Under the pieces are notes generated by a model. The model saw nothing but the letters and a program-made list of their open reading frames with translations. It did no database searches and was not told where the DNA came from. The translations under genes and the position numbers were made by a program. Positions 43,526 through 54,295 of a DNA stretch of 64,000 nt are shown piece after piece (position 1 is the stretch's first letter; every line of letters starts with the position of its first letter). The DNA is from Micractinium sp. NFX-FRZ (Eukaryota; Chlorophyta; Trebouxiophyceae; Chlorellales; Chlorellaceae): assembly GCA_029339195.1 (NCBI GenBank), contig JAPTJF010000116.1, positions 62,001 through 126,000 of the forward strand, in the 5' to 3' direction.

Positions 43526-46375
43526 ATGCAGAGCAGCGCGCCCCGCAGGGCCCGCGTCTACGATAGGTTGGAGGGACAAGAGCAGCTGGAGCCGGCGAGG
43601 CGGCGGTTTGCAGAGGTTGACACGGCGACCGAGGCCTTCCGCCCAGGTGGGGGCCGCCCCGCCGCCGCACTGCCGGGGCCGGTGCTTGGGGTTGCAAAGG
43701 GAGCATGCCGCAATGAAAGCTGGCATGCTGCACCATTGCTTGAAGAGGTTCCGCCATATACTTGCTCCTCTGCAGGATCCATTGTGGCACTGGCATTCGA
43801 GTGCGATGAGCTGCTGGCGGTGCAGACCACCAACAACGGCGGCTTGGCGCTGACCACGGTCTGCACTGACTGGAGCTCCCGAGGTGAGCGTGCCTGCTGC
43901 ATCCGTCGACCCCTTGAGGGCGTACCTGCATGGTCGCAAGGCGGAAGTGGAGGCAGCCACCTGCCACTGCTCTGCCTCACCCCTGGTCGGCGCTGCAACG
44001 CCTCCTGCCTGCCTCGCCCGCCCCGCAGGCGCCTCTGGCTGGCACACCCACGCGGGTGACTACGCCATCGAGTCGCTGGAGCCGTCCTGCCTCTTCCACG
44101 TGCTGCGCGATGGCCCAAACATTGGGCTGGCCAGCATTGCTGGCCACGGCCAGCTGCTGTGCGCCACCGGCAGCGGGGACAGCCTGGGCCTGGTTGCCTG
44201 CAGTGCGGGCTCTTGGGCGGGAGCGGGGGCTGCGTGGGAGCGGCGCGACGGAGGCATCTTCAACTGCCGCTGGCCTGAAAAGGTGGGTGGGTGGCACTGA
44301 ACCAACTTGAGGCTGTGGCCGCCAGTGATACGTGCAGCGCAGCACTGCTGGCTGCGCCCTCCACCTGGTCTCCGCCCTGCGTCATTGACGCCCTGCGGTG
44401 CTTCGCCTGCCCGGACGTCCCCGCTTGCAGTCCCTGGCTGCCCGCTTGCTGCACATCACTAGCCTGCCCACGCTCCAGATGCAACGGGTGGAGGAGGTCA
44501 GTGGGGGTGGGAGAGGTTGGTGAAAGAGGGAAGGGCAGGGATGAGCTGGTCGAGGAAGCAGTTGCGCTGTGCATGTGAACCTCATGCCTGCCTCTCTATG
44601 CCTCTGGCCAGACTGCCAACCAGGCATGCCATGTGTCTTGCCTGATCTCAACCCCTCCATGTGGCGCCTGCAGTTCTTCGGCGGCCTGCTGCACGAGCAA
44701 CATGCAGAGGTGAGTGGGGTATTCATGGAATGGCAGGGGTGTAGCGCGCTCGCCTGCCCCTCAACCGATGTGCCCTGCCCCAAGCGTTGCTGTGTTGCCC
44801 CAGCCTTCGCCCCAAGTGCCCCCTCTTGGGTGGCTCTGACACTCCTCCACTCCTGCACACCCTGTGCTTCCCCTCACTGCCCTGCCTGTCGTCCCACTCC
44901 CCTGCCTTGCCTGCTCCCTGTGGCCCCCGCAGAAGTCTGCGGCACTGAAGCGTGTCAAGGAGGTGGAGGCGGAGCGGGACATTGCGATCCACGAGGGGCA
45001 GGCCTGGCGGCGGCGGAATGAGGAGCTGGAGCAGCAGGTGCAGCTGCTGCGGGAGAGCGCCGGCGCCCCACAGGGCGGCCCACAGACTGCTACACCTACC
45101 GTCGTGCCGCTTGCCGCTGAGCTGCCCTGCTGCGCGCCCCCAGATGTGACTGCCCAGCTGGCGGCGCTGCAGCGGCAGCTGGAGAGCCTGGCCGCGGAGG
45201 GGGGGCAGGTGCAGCTGCAGCAGGAGCGGGCGCGCATGAGCATCTGCCTGCGCACCATCAAGGTGGGTGGGCCAGGGTGGCGGTGGTGGGCAGGGGCAGG
45301 GGCAGCATGCGGTGCGCCAGGCGGCACTACCTGCAGGAGGTCACCAATGAGGGTCACCAATCACATCAGCACCTCCCGCTGAGCACATGCATGCATCCAC
45401 CACCCCCGCCCTGCGCGCACTCACTAGTCGGCTCCCCCTGCCTGCTGCTCCGTATGTGGTGCGACTGGCCGCCTGCAGGAGATCACGGACCTGGTGCGCC
45501 AGGGCAGCGCCTCCCCCAGCAGCAGGGGGTCCCCCAGCCTGGAGGGGGCGGGCACAGAGGTGACGGCCACGCCCCACCTGGCGCCGGGGCAGGAGTCGCC
45601 CGGTGCGCAGCAGGCGGCGTATGCAAGCGAGTCCGAGGCGGAGAGCAGGCAAGCGGGACGGGGCAGGGACAGCCGTAAGCAGGGGAGGCATTGTCCTGGC
45701 TGGGTGCTGTGCTGCTGTGCTTGCCTTGGATGCCACTTGGCTGGCTGGGTGGGTGGGCAGGATGTGCGCGGTGATTGCACTGGCGCACTTCCTTGGACCG
45801 CTGCCCAGTGAACCTGCACCTCGCCCACCTGGCCCCTCATCTCCTGCCCGCTCCACACCTCCCCACCTACTCTCCCTCTCTTCCCTCCACCCCGTGCCCC
45901 TCCCGCCAGGCTGGTGGACTACCTGGGCAGCCGGCCCGAGGCGGGTGACCCACTGGCGCGGGTGCTGGACCAGCCGCGGGAGACGCTGGAATCGGAGGAG
46001 TCGCCCCAGCGCCGCCTGCTGCGCTCGCTGACGGAGAAGGAGAACAGCCTGGGCAGCCTGGGGGGGGAGAGCACCCGGGAGGGCAGCCCAGACATGCCGG
46101 CGGGGCTGCCCGGGGCCGCGCTGTCGGCGCCATCCAGCGGGCGCAAGCTGAAGCGGGAGCGGCTGCCACCCCCGCTGCCGCTGGCGGACAAGCTGTCGCA
46201 GGCTGTGCGCCAGCTGGCGGTGGGCAGCCCCCACACGGCCGACGGGGTGGCGCAGTACTTGGCCACCAGCACCAACCTGCGGGCGTCGCAGCAGCGCCTG
46301 TCAGGTGCCACCCGCCTGCGCAGCTCCTTCCTGCAGCGCCCGCCCGCAGCACTAAACGACCTGTTCTACGGCTGA
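43526..46375 (+). CDS. Coiled-coil protein with an N-terminal beta-rich region, unknown function
   Basis: Eight exons (43526-43646, 43776-43883, 44029-44282, 44431-44496, 44674-44709, 44933-45262, 45479-45648, 45910-46375) give 516 residues. The N-terminal part (MQSSAPRRARVYDRLEGQE, then IVALAFECDELLAVQTTNN and HVLRDGPNIGLASIAGHGQL) alternates hydrophobic and polar residues like beta strands. A coiled coil follows: ALKRVKEVEAERDIAI, RRRNEELEQQVQLLRE, VTAQLAALQRQLESLAAE. The C-terminal third is Ser/Pro/Glu-rich and ends in a conserved-looking helix, KLSQAVRQLAVGS, and ALNDLFYG. No family is recognised. Intron 7 uses a GC donor (CAG then GCAAGC at 45649); the nearby GT at 45675 would break the frame. 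A TGTAA motif lies at 46673. Confidence 0.75.
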
Positions 46376-47019
46376 GGGGCCGGGGCTGGGGGGCCACCCC
46401 TCCTGCACCTGAGCAGAGCTGTGTCCTTGGCGTGCAGGCTGGCAGGCAGGCAGCTAGGCGGGGCCAGTGGCTCGATGAGCCTGCCAAGACTTGCTGCGCC
46501 TGCCTGCGTTCGTAGAATGTGTAGCTAACATACGTGTCCCCTCCTCATCTCTGATACTGATACCGCCTCTCTGTGGTGTGCCAACAAATGCATGCTTCCT
46601 TCTAAGCTGAGCAACGAGAGCGTGTGTCCCTGTCTTTTCTCATCAGATCACTTTATTCAGCAGACCTTGAGATGTAAACTTGTGAAGCACTCAAGCGGCC
46701 AGGGGACCAAGCCAATTACCAGCCAGCCACCTGGTGGGCCAAGCAGCCAGCAAAGCGGCACAGCATGCCTCTTTCAAGTACAAGTGCTCTTAACATATGA
46801 AGCCCTCACAAGGGCGGCAATGGGGACCCGCGCTTGCGATGCCTCCATTCGCCCATCACTCTCGCTGCTTGCTGCCACACAATGCGCTTGCGGCCTCTTT
46901 GCACCACTTGGCCAGTTCCTCCAGACTTACAGTCGCCTGGCGGGTGTTGCACAATGTGGTCAGAGGGGGGATGGTACTGCTCAAAACTTGCCAGCATGGC
47001 ACCGCTGGGGAAACCAGGC
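46376..47019. other. Convergent intergenic region with poly(A) signals on both strands
   Basis: TGTAA on the plus strand at 46673-46677 serves the left gene and TGTAA on the minus strand at 46931-46927 serves the PAP1-like gene. No gene lies between. Confidence 0.55.
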
Positions 47020-50000
47020 CTACTCAAACTGCCCAATCTCCGCCAGGATGTCCGACCGCAGCGGGTCGTCGTCCTTTTGCGTCCTGAGCACCGCATCCAC
47101 CGCCGCTGCCACGTCAACGTCGCGCTCGCTGCAGAAGGTGGCCAGCTCCTCCCGCATCCCGCGCGCCCCCGGCAGCGCATCCGCCGCCGGCCCCGCCGCC
47201 ATGGCATCCAGCGCCGCCAGCAGCAGCACCGCCGCCGCCACGTTGTTGGTGCCGTACGCAAAGGCGCTGATGGCTTGCAGGTCGGCGATGGAGGGGACAG
47301 CGTGCAGGTCCACCACTGCCCCCAGCAGAATGGAGGCGGCGTCGTGCGCGCCGGCCTGGGCGGAGGAGAAGAGCGGCGTGAAGGCCAGCACAAAGCGCTG
47401 CTCAAACAGCGCCCCCGACGGTATCTCCAGGTCCTCGTCAAAATAGTCCTCCTCCACAGGCTTGCGACCAGAGGAGCCGCCCTGCATGAGCCCAAAGAAG
47501 GGGGTAGGGTGACCAGTGAGGTTGGGCAGCGTGGAGCCACGCATGCGCAGGCAACGGCAGGTCCTCCCCAGCAGGCGTGCGCCGAGTGCGCCGAGCCCTT
47601 GGACCCGCACCCCATCCATCCGAAGCGCTGGGCACCGTGCACACAGACGCAGGAGGACCACAGCCCCACGCTGTGTCTTCCATCAGGCTGGTGCCGGCAC
47701 CCCCTCTGCCAGAACAGTGGCTAACTCCCTTTGTCAATCTATTAGAGCCGCACTAAGGGAGCGCTCACCTCCTCGTCCTCCATGTCCCACTCCTGCGCGT
47801 CATCCCCCTCGTCATCCTGCAGCGTCTCCACCTCCTGCTCACTCTCGTACCGCGACTGCTCCACCAGCTTGCCATTCTCCCACACCGTGTCAGTCACAAT
47901 CACGGCCACCTGGTGCGGGGTCAGGCAGGTAGGGGCGAGGGAATGGTTGAGTGGGACAGGGTGAAAAGTGGTGGGATGCAAGAGGCAGGGCAGGTTGTTG
48001 GCCCGTGTGGTAATGCGGAGCAAAGACGAGTGGGGTGGGTATGCTGGGCAGAAGAACAGCATTAGCTGGCTGCTCAAGACACCTGTGCGCAGCCAGTGTG
48101 TGCACTGAGCGTGGGCAGGCAAGCGGGCGCGGCAGCACGGCATGCTGCGGCAGGTAGCCACCTTGCGGGCCTCGGGCTTCTGGTCTCCCGCCAGCTTCTG
48201 GAGGGAGGCGCGCGCATCGTCTATCTGGCGCAGCTTCTGCAGCAAGGCAAGCGGAGGGGCCAAGGGCGGAGGAAGCGAGATGAGGCCACGGTGATGCTGC
48301 AGGACGCTGCCTGGCTGCCTTGCTCGCGGGCGGGCTGCTCGCCGAGAGGACGCCTGCAAGAGGTGGCATTGCTGGGAGATAGGCAGGCATAGCTGGTGCA
48401 GCCTCCCCAGCATTGCCCAGCCCAGCCCAGCCCGGCAGGCAGCAGCAGCAGCCCATCCCAGCCGCCCCCCGTCCACCTCCCCCCGCACCTGCACACGCTT
48501 GCCCAGGTCCTTCTTGTTGCCCGACAGCGCCACCTTGCGCGCCGCCAGCTCAGCGCGCAGCTCACGCACGCCCATGCGCGTCACCGCCATGGTGGCGCCC
48601 ACCCCGTCCACGCAGGTCAGCGACTTGGGGTCGATGCGCACGCCGTCGATGTAGAGGTAGTTGCGGGCGGCGGGGGGGCCCTGGCCCTCTGCCTGCGTGT
48701 CGGCAGGGCCTGCAGCAGGGGGAACAAGGGCACTGTTGGGTCAACGCCATGAGGCTCAGGCGGCCGCGCGGGAAGCCTGCCCGCCAACAGCTCCTGCTCC
48801 CAAAGCACACAGAGCCTGTCTGTGTGTGGAGGAGCCCAAGTGGCGCTTGGGGATCAGCCACACCGGTGCTGCAGGAGTGAAAAAAGGTGATGACGCAGGC
48901 CTCGCCAAGCCCAGCGCACACGCCGGCCGACGGCAGGTCACACCCGCAGCTCTTGCGCATCCACCCCCGCGCAACCTCCCCCGCCCCCACCTTGCTGCAT
49001 GCCCGCCGTCTGGTCCAGCCGCTGCTTCACCCACGCCCCCAGGATGGTGCACCCCTGCTCATCGGGCACCATGGCCGCGGCTGGCAGCGGCCGCTCCTCG
49101 CGGCACATCACCGCCAGGATCTCATGCAGGTCAGCGGGCAGCCCCGCGTGGCTGCGGGGAGAGGTGGGAGGCAGGGGGAAGCTGGGTGGGCAGGAGCAGG
49201 GGGGCAGAGGTGGGCAGGCAGCGGAGGCAGGTCGGGTGCAGCAGCACATCATCCGCGGTGCAGGTTGAAGGCAGGCCAGCGCGGCAGCAGGGTGCCAGAG
49301 GGTGGCGCAGGGGCAGCAAGGGCGGGATGGGGGGGACAAGGCAATGGGATGAGGAGGCAGATGAGGTGCGGGGTTGGCTGCCGGGACAAGCAGTGCAGGC
49401 AGCATCCGCAGCTCACACAGCACATCCCCTCCCCTGCAGAGACAAAGAGACAAGTGGTTTACAAACAGTCGGCACCCACCTGAGCCCCAGCAGCAGCTGC
49501 GTCAGCATGTCGTCGCTCACGCGCTCCAGCACGGCAGAGCTGCGGTGGCGCAGACCGCTGAAGGCGCTGATGGCAGCCTGCGCTGGGGCGGGGGCAGGGA
49601 AGGCTGGGTGAGGTAGCAGGGTTGGAAGCAGGGGCAGGTGGCAGGCGAGAGCAGACAGGAAATGCTGGGCCCGTCCCCGGCAGGGGGGAGGCAGCACAAG
49701 CATTGCAGAGGGCTGGGCAGGGAGCCAGGCGGGACGAGACACCCCTCGAGTGCGCCGCTGCTCTTCCTGCTGCAGTCCCTGTAACTCCCCTCGCCCCGCC
49801 CCGCCTACCTGCAGGTCTTGTAGCCGCAGCGCCGCCTGCAGCTGCGCGCTGAAGAAGCGGGCCCCCGGCTGGACGCCATTCTTCAGCATGACCGACTTCA
49901 TGTGCAGCACATGAGCGGCCACCTCGCGCATTGTCTGCGCGGCCCGCAGCTGCGCCTGCAACAGCACACGCGGGCAGGCGCGAGCAGAGCGGGGCACACA

Positions 50001-51999
50001 GGAGCGATGCCGTCAGCCAGGGATGGCACGGCGGTGCTGATGCCTGCACCTCGGAAAGGCTGGAAGTATTCGCGGCCCCTGATGTCATGCTGGACACACA
50101 ATCCACAGGGGCTGTACCAGGGCTTCCGATTGGAGCAGGGCAGGCAGGCGGGCAGGCAGGCGGGCAGGCAGGCGGGAGGGCGGCGCGGCTGGCTCACCTC
50201 GAGCACCGCGTAGCACACCTCCAGCATGGTGGCGGGGAAGCTGTTCCGGCTCAGCAGCTCGTCCATCAGGGCGCTTGCAACTGTGGGGGGCCGGGCGGTT
50301 GGGAGGGCAGGTGAGCAGGGAAGATGGGGCGACAACAGAAGCTGAGAGCTTGATGAACAGCTGGCACATACGTTAGAAAGCAGTGCAGCACAGCACAGCA
50401 CAGAGCAGCGCAGTGCAGCGTTCTCCCTCGGCTCACAACCCAGCAGCGCAGGCACACGCGGCAAGCACCTTGCGCGTCTCCGTGCTCTGCGTGCGCCAGG
50501 ATGAGCGGCGAGTAGTGCTGGATGCCGGGGCGCAGCGGCTCGTAGGCCTGGCCCTGCAGCAGGCCAGTCACGAGCGTCAGGCTTGCCTGGACATTGGCGT
50601 GCTTGTACGCTGGCGCAGCTGCTGCCGCTGCCCCTGCTGCTGACCTGGCCGCTCTGGATTGCTGCTGCTGCCAGCGATGCCCCGATGCCTGCTGCCTTGT
50701 GAACAAGTACTGATAGCCGCCTTCATCTTTCACCCATTGCCCCCCCCCCCCCCCCCCCCGCACTGGCCACGTCTCGCTGCTGCCCACCTGCTGCGGTGCT
50801 CCCCCCGCCTTGAGCAGGTCCAGCAGCCGCCCCGCGCTCTCCAAGTCTTGCACAGAGCACAGGTGCTGCATCAACGCCTCGTACATCGCCTCGCTGGCAC
50901 GCAGCCCCTCGGCCTCACCCTGCAGCAAGCAACGGCGCAGCGCAGCCGGGAGGTCAACAGCACTCCATGAGGCGTGCCTGCTCCGGTTGCAATGTACTCA
51001 ATTGGGCAGCCCACACATACGCAGGCAGGCAGACACTCAGGCAGGCAGGCGGGCAGGCAGGCACGCCATCCTACAGCCCACACATACACAGGCAGGCAGG
51101 CGGGCAGGCGGGCAGGCGGGCACGCCATCCTACAGCCCAAACATACACAGGCAGGCAGGCAGGCAGGCAGCCCCCCCACCCACCTGCGCAAACACCTCCA
51201 TCCCCTTCTCCGCCTGCCCCGCCTTGAACAGCGCCACCACCAAGTGCTGCCAGCTGCGAGTGCAGTCGACGCCGGCGCGCCGGTTGCTGGCCACCACCGC
51301 CTCTGCTGTGTCGAGGTCACCCGCTGCCACCGCCGCCGCTACCACCGCCGCGTACGTCTCTGGCAGCGGCGTCAGCGAGGCGTCCCAGCAGCGCCGTATC
51401 GCGCCCAGCGCGCCCTCTGCATACCCCGCTCGCACGTAGGCGCACACCAGGGCGTGGTAGGCGCGCGGCCCTGGCACGTTGCCCGCACGTGCCATGTCCT
51501 CCACCACCGCCTCCGCCTCGTCCCAGTTGCCGCTCATGGCCGCTGCCTTGAGGGAGCGGTGGTAGAGGAAGCGTGCAGGGTCCTCCTCATCCAGCGCACC
51601 CTCCTTGAAGGTGGCACGCCCCCGCAGGTGCAGCCCCACGCTGCGGGCAAGGCTGTCGTCGGCCTCGTTGGCGGCGGCGGCAGCCGCCTCCGCCTCTGTT
51701 GCCGCCTCCACCGCACCAGCTGCAGCAGCAAGCTCGATGGTTGTGAATGCACGGGGCACAATGCGTGTGCTCTAGGCCCCCAGCAGAGACAGAGCGCGAC
51801 GTGCGGCAACATGCACCTGGCGTGAGCCATGCAAGCGGCTTGGCGCTCTTGAAATGCAGTGCTCACCCTGCTGGCTAAGCCAGTTCATGCCCTCTGCCGC
51901 TTTGCATCGCGTGCGCGGTGGTTGCACGGCAGTGTTTCGGCTGCGCAACCCGGCCGCTGGGAGCGGCCCTCTTGCGGCCTGCAGCTGCAGGCTCTTCAT
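47020..51999 (-). CDS. SAP-domain PPR-type plastid protein, like pTAC3/PAP1
   Basis: pTAC3/PAP1 is a subunit associated with the plastid-encoded RNA polymerase. Twelve minus-strand exons run 51999-51867, 51719-51184, 50919-50788, about 50670-50469, 50280-50198, 49955-49809, 49577-49480, 49151-48991, 48709-48489, 48236-48162, 47909-47769 and 47481-47020, giving about 795 residues. The N-terminus MKSLQLQAARGPLPAAGLRS is transit-peptide-like. PPR-like helical pairs follow: RAYHALVCAYVRAGYAEGAL, ETYAAVVAAAVAAGDLDTAE, SWQHLVVALFKAGQAEKG, AMYEALMQHLCSVQDLESAG and HYSPLILAHAEHGDAQ. A SAP motif (MGVRELRAELAARKVALSGN) comes after YLYIDGVRIDPKSLTCVDG. Acidic segments and EDYFDEDLEIPSGALFEQRF lead to an Ala-rich tail. 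SAP plus PPR is characteristic of pTAC3; calling it the orthologue is an inference. The fourth exon's acceptor is approximate. Confidence 0.78.
50141..50175. repeat. GGCAGGCAGGCGG simple repeat in an intron
   Basis: Tandem GGCA/GGCG units in the intron between exons 5 and 6 of the PAP1-like gene. Confidence 0.8.
50740..50759. repeat. Poly-C run (20 bases) in an intron
   Basis: Uninterrupted C tract within the intron between exons 3 and 4 of the PAP1-like gene (G tract on the coding strand). Confidence 0.9.
51011..51172. repeat. Minisatellite with about 50-60-bp units in an intron
   Basis: Three imperfect units, each with CACACATACACAGGCAGGCA-type and CACGCCATCCTACAGCCC segments and variable numbers of GGCA/GGCG. 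It lies in the intron between exons 2 and 3 of the PAP1-like gene. Confidence 0.85.
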
Positions 52000-52225
52000 A
52001 TTTGACGGTTGTGGAGGTGGTCACAAACGGCAAGCATGAGCAGGCAGAAGCTGGATGATGGCCTCGCTGGCAGCGGCAGCCTCGCTGGCGGCAGCGGGCC
52101 ACCAAGTTGTCGCTGTCCCCTGTGCACATGCTTTGACCACTTTGTCCCTCCATTCTGACTCAAGGCTTCATATTACAACATGCAAGGAAGATGCGGGGAA
52201 GGAAGACACCCCTCCATGCCCACGC

Positions 52226-53762
52226 TCAGCCGGCCTGTAGCCGCAGCCGCTCCGCATCCAACTGCACAGCAAGGCAGAGGCAAGCAGGAGTGGGGGGCCT
52301 GATCTAAGACTGCATGACCCGGGCAAAAGCAGCAACGCCACATTGGCATCACAGTAGCATCACAGCGGTGCACAGCGCTGGGCCAGAAGGCAGCAGCAGC
52401 AGCAGTGACAGCAGCAGTGGCGCCAGCAGAGCTGCCTGCTGCTGCGTGGCCTGATAGCTTGCACTCACCACTTTCTTCACCCGCAGCGCTGCCGCATCAT
52501 CGTTGTGAAGCGATGTGCAGGAAGTGTAGGGCGGCGGCACCACGATCTGCAGCATCGGTGTGTATGTGGGTCAATGCGGAGAGGAGGGGGACTGGCCTGG
52601 TGAGCACAGCAGGCACCGGGGCATTTGGCTTGGCACCCACCGTGGGCTCCAAAAAATGGGCTGCTCTGCCAGACTTGTGGCAACGTTTGGCGCATGACTT
52701 GCGGCAGCGGGCTGCCATACACACCAGTGCCCTATGGCCCCCTGGCACCACCACATGCCGGTGGGTGCATTCCCCACTGGCGCACCCCATGTGGGCGAAA
52801 GCATTCCCGCAAGCAGCAGCGAGCACGGCATCCGGCAGCTCACTGGCAGGCACGGGCAAGCGCTGGTCGCTTGGTTACAGGGCCACAGGTTGACAGTCTT
52901 ACTGCCCTCACCGCGTTTGTGGAAACGACACACATACACATGAACAATCCTGTGCTGTGCACCCACCTCGTCCAGCACCACGATGCGGTCCCCCTCCCAC
53001 CGGCACGGCAGCGTCTTGGCCAGGGCATCAAAGATGGCCTGCAGTCCAGGGGTGCAGCGGGAGAAAGCGAGATGGGCGGACACACAATGGTTGCGAGGCA
53101 GGCAAGAGAGTGCTTGATTGAACACGCAGAGCTGGTTCAATCAAGCTGGGATCACGCAAGCAGCGGGGACCAGGGCTGGCAGCATATGCTACACATACTG
53201 AGGCTTGCTGCGTGACTCTGCGCACCCACACAGCTGCCCTCAACTGCGTTGAGTCCCGAAACCGCAGCATTCCCACGGGAGGACTGCATGCCGTGACATG
53301 CCCAGCATGCCCTCAACATGCCCAGCACCCCCAGCACCCCACACAGCAGGTTTTTTCTCATGCCTGCCTCCCTGGCAACATAGGAGGAAATTCTCTTTGG
53401 TGGATGACCCTCACCCCTCTCCATCCCCTCACCTGCGCGGTGCGCCCCACGCCCACCCCGATCTTGGCCGCCTCCGCCTCGGCCGCCCGCACCGCCTTCT
53501 CCTCCCGCTCACGGCACCTCCCCAGGTCCACCGCCGGCAGCGGCCCCGCGCCCTCCGCTGGCGCCTCCTTCAGCTTCTTCACATTCTTGATGTCCGAGCC
53601 CTTGAGGATGCGCAGCGTGGAGTGGAAAGGGGTGGAGCCGGGCTGGCGCAGCACGAGGCGTTCGGTGGCCGCGTCATACGCAAACACCTGCCCCACCGCC
53701 GTCTCCCGCCCCGACGGCAGCTCCAGCTCCAGCTGCACTTGTGTGCCCACCGCAAAGGCCAT
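52226..53762 (-). CDS. LSM12: LSM12 homologue
   Basis: LSM12 proteins combine an LSm fold with an anticodon-binding-like domain and act in RNA metabolism and with ataxin-2-type proteins. Four exons (53762-53433, 53038-52967, 52546-52469, 52261-52226) join in phase into 171 residues. The N-terminal LSm part is [40 protein letters not shown] and [17 protein letters not shown]. The second domain shows [35 protein letters not shown], then [20 protein letters not shown] and RVKKV. The [13 protein letters not shown] and PPYT blocks are family hallmarks. The last exon adds only [12 protein letters not shown] minus-strand TGTAA at 52177-52173 follows the stop by about 50 nt. The gene is head-to-head with RBM25. 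Confidence 0.92.
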
Positions 53763-54295
53763 GGCCGCCCCTGGCGAGCCGGCCAGCTGCTCTGCTTGTT
53801 TGCTGCCGCTTGTGATGGCGCTGCCGTCAGCTGGTTGGCTGCTGGGGCTGCCCAGCTCTCGACGGGCTGTCAGGGCACACTATGGAGGACAGCAATGAGT
53901 AGGCAGGCACGCAATGGACGCTCTCTTGGCAGTCTTCCTCGTGCAGTCGTGGCAGCCTGCTGCGCCGCTCAGCAGCACCGTGCTACCTCCCAGCAGACTG
54001 ATCGCGCCCAGCACTGCAAGCAGCAATTGCAGCGCGGGCAGCTGGCCGACAACCAGCTCGATTCGCAAAGCAGCAATCAACTCAGCACCTCGCAACGGCA
54101 TCGGCGGCCACTGCAGCCCCTGCAGCATCTGTCATATCCAACCCAGCGCTGCGCCCGCTCCCAAAGCGGCTGCGCCTCTTGCGGCTAGCCCAAGCAGCGG
54201 CGGCTCGCTGCGTCCCTCTCGCCCCTCCGGCAGCAGCAGCTGCTCACCAAGCAGCCTGAGCACGCAGTGCTGGCGTTGTGCAGCACGATAGACCC
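53763..54295. promoter_or_regulatory. Divergent promoter region between LSM12 and RBM25
   Basis: 533 bp between start codons, the first part rich in CAGC-type sequence. Both genes act in RNA processing, so shared control is possible but not shown. Confidence 0.45.

Noticed and set aside
45672..45677. GTAAGC as the donor of intron 7 in the gene at 43526
   Set aside because: It leaves the wrong phase for the next exon (LVDYLGS); only the GC donor at 45649 keeps the frame.
51011..51172. Repeat cluster considered as a CRISPR-like array
   Set aside because: Units are variable GGCA/GGCG minisatellite copies inside an intron of a eukaryotic gene, with no unique spacers.
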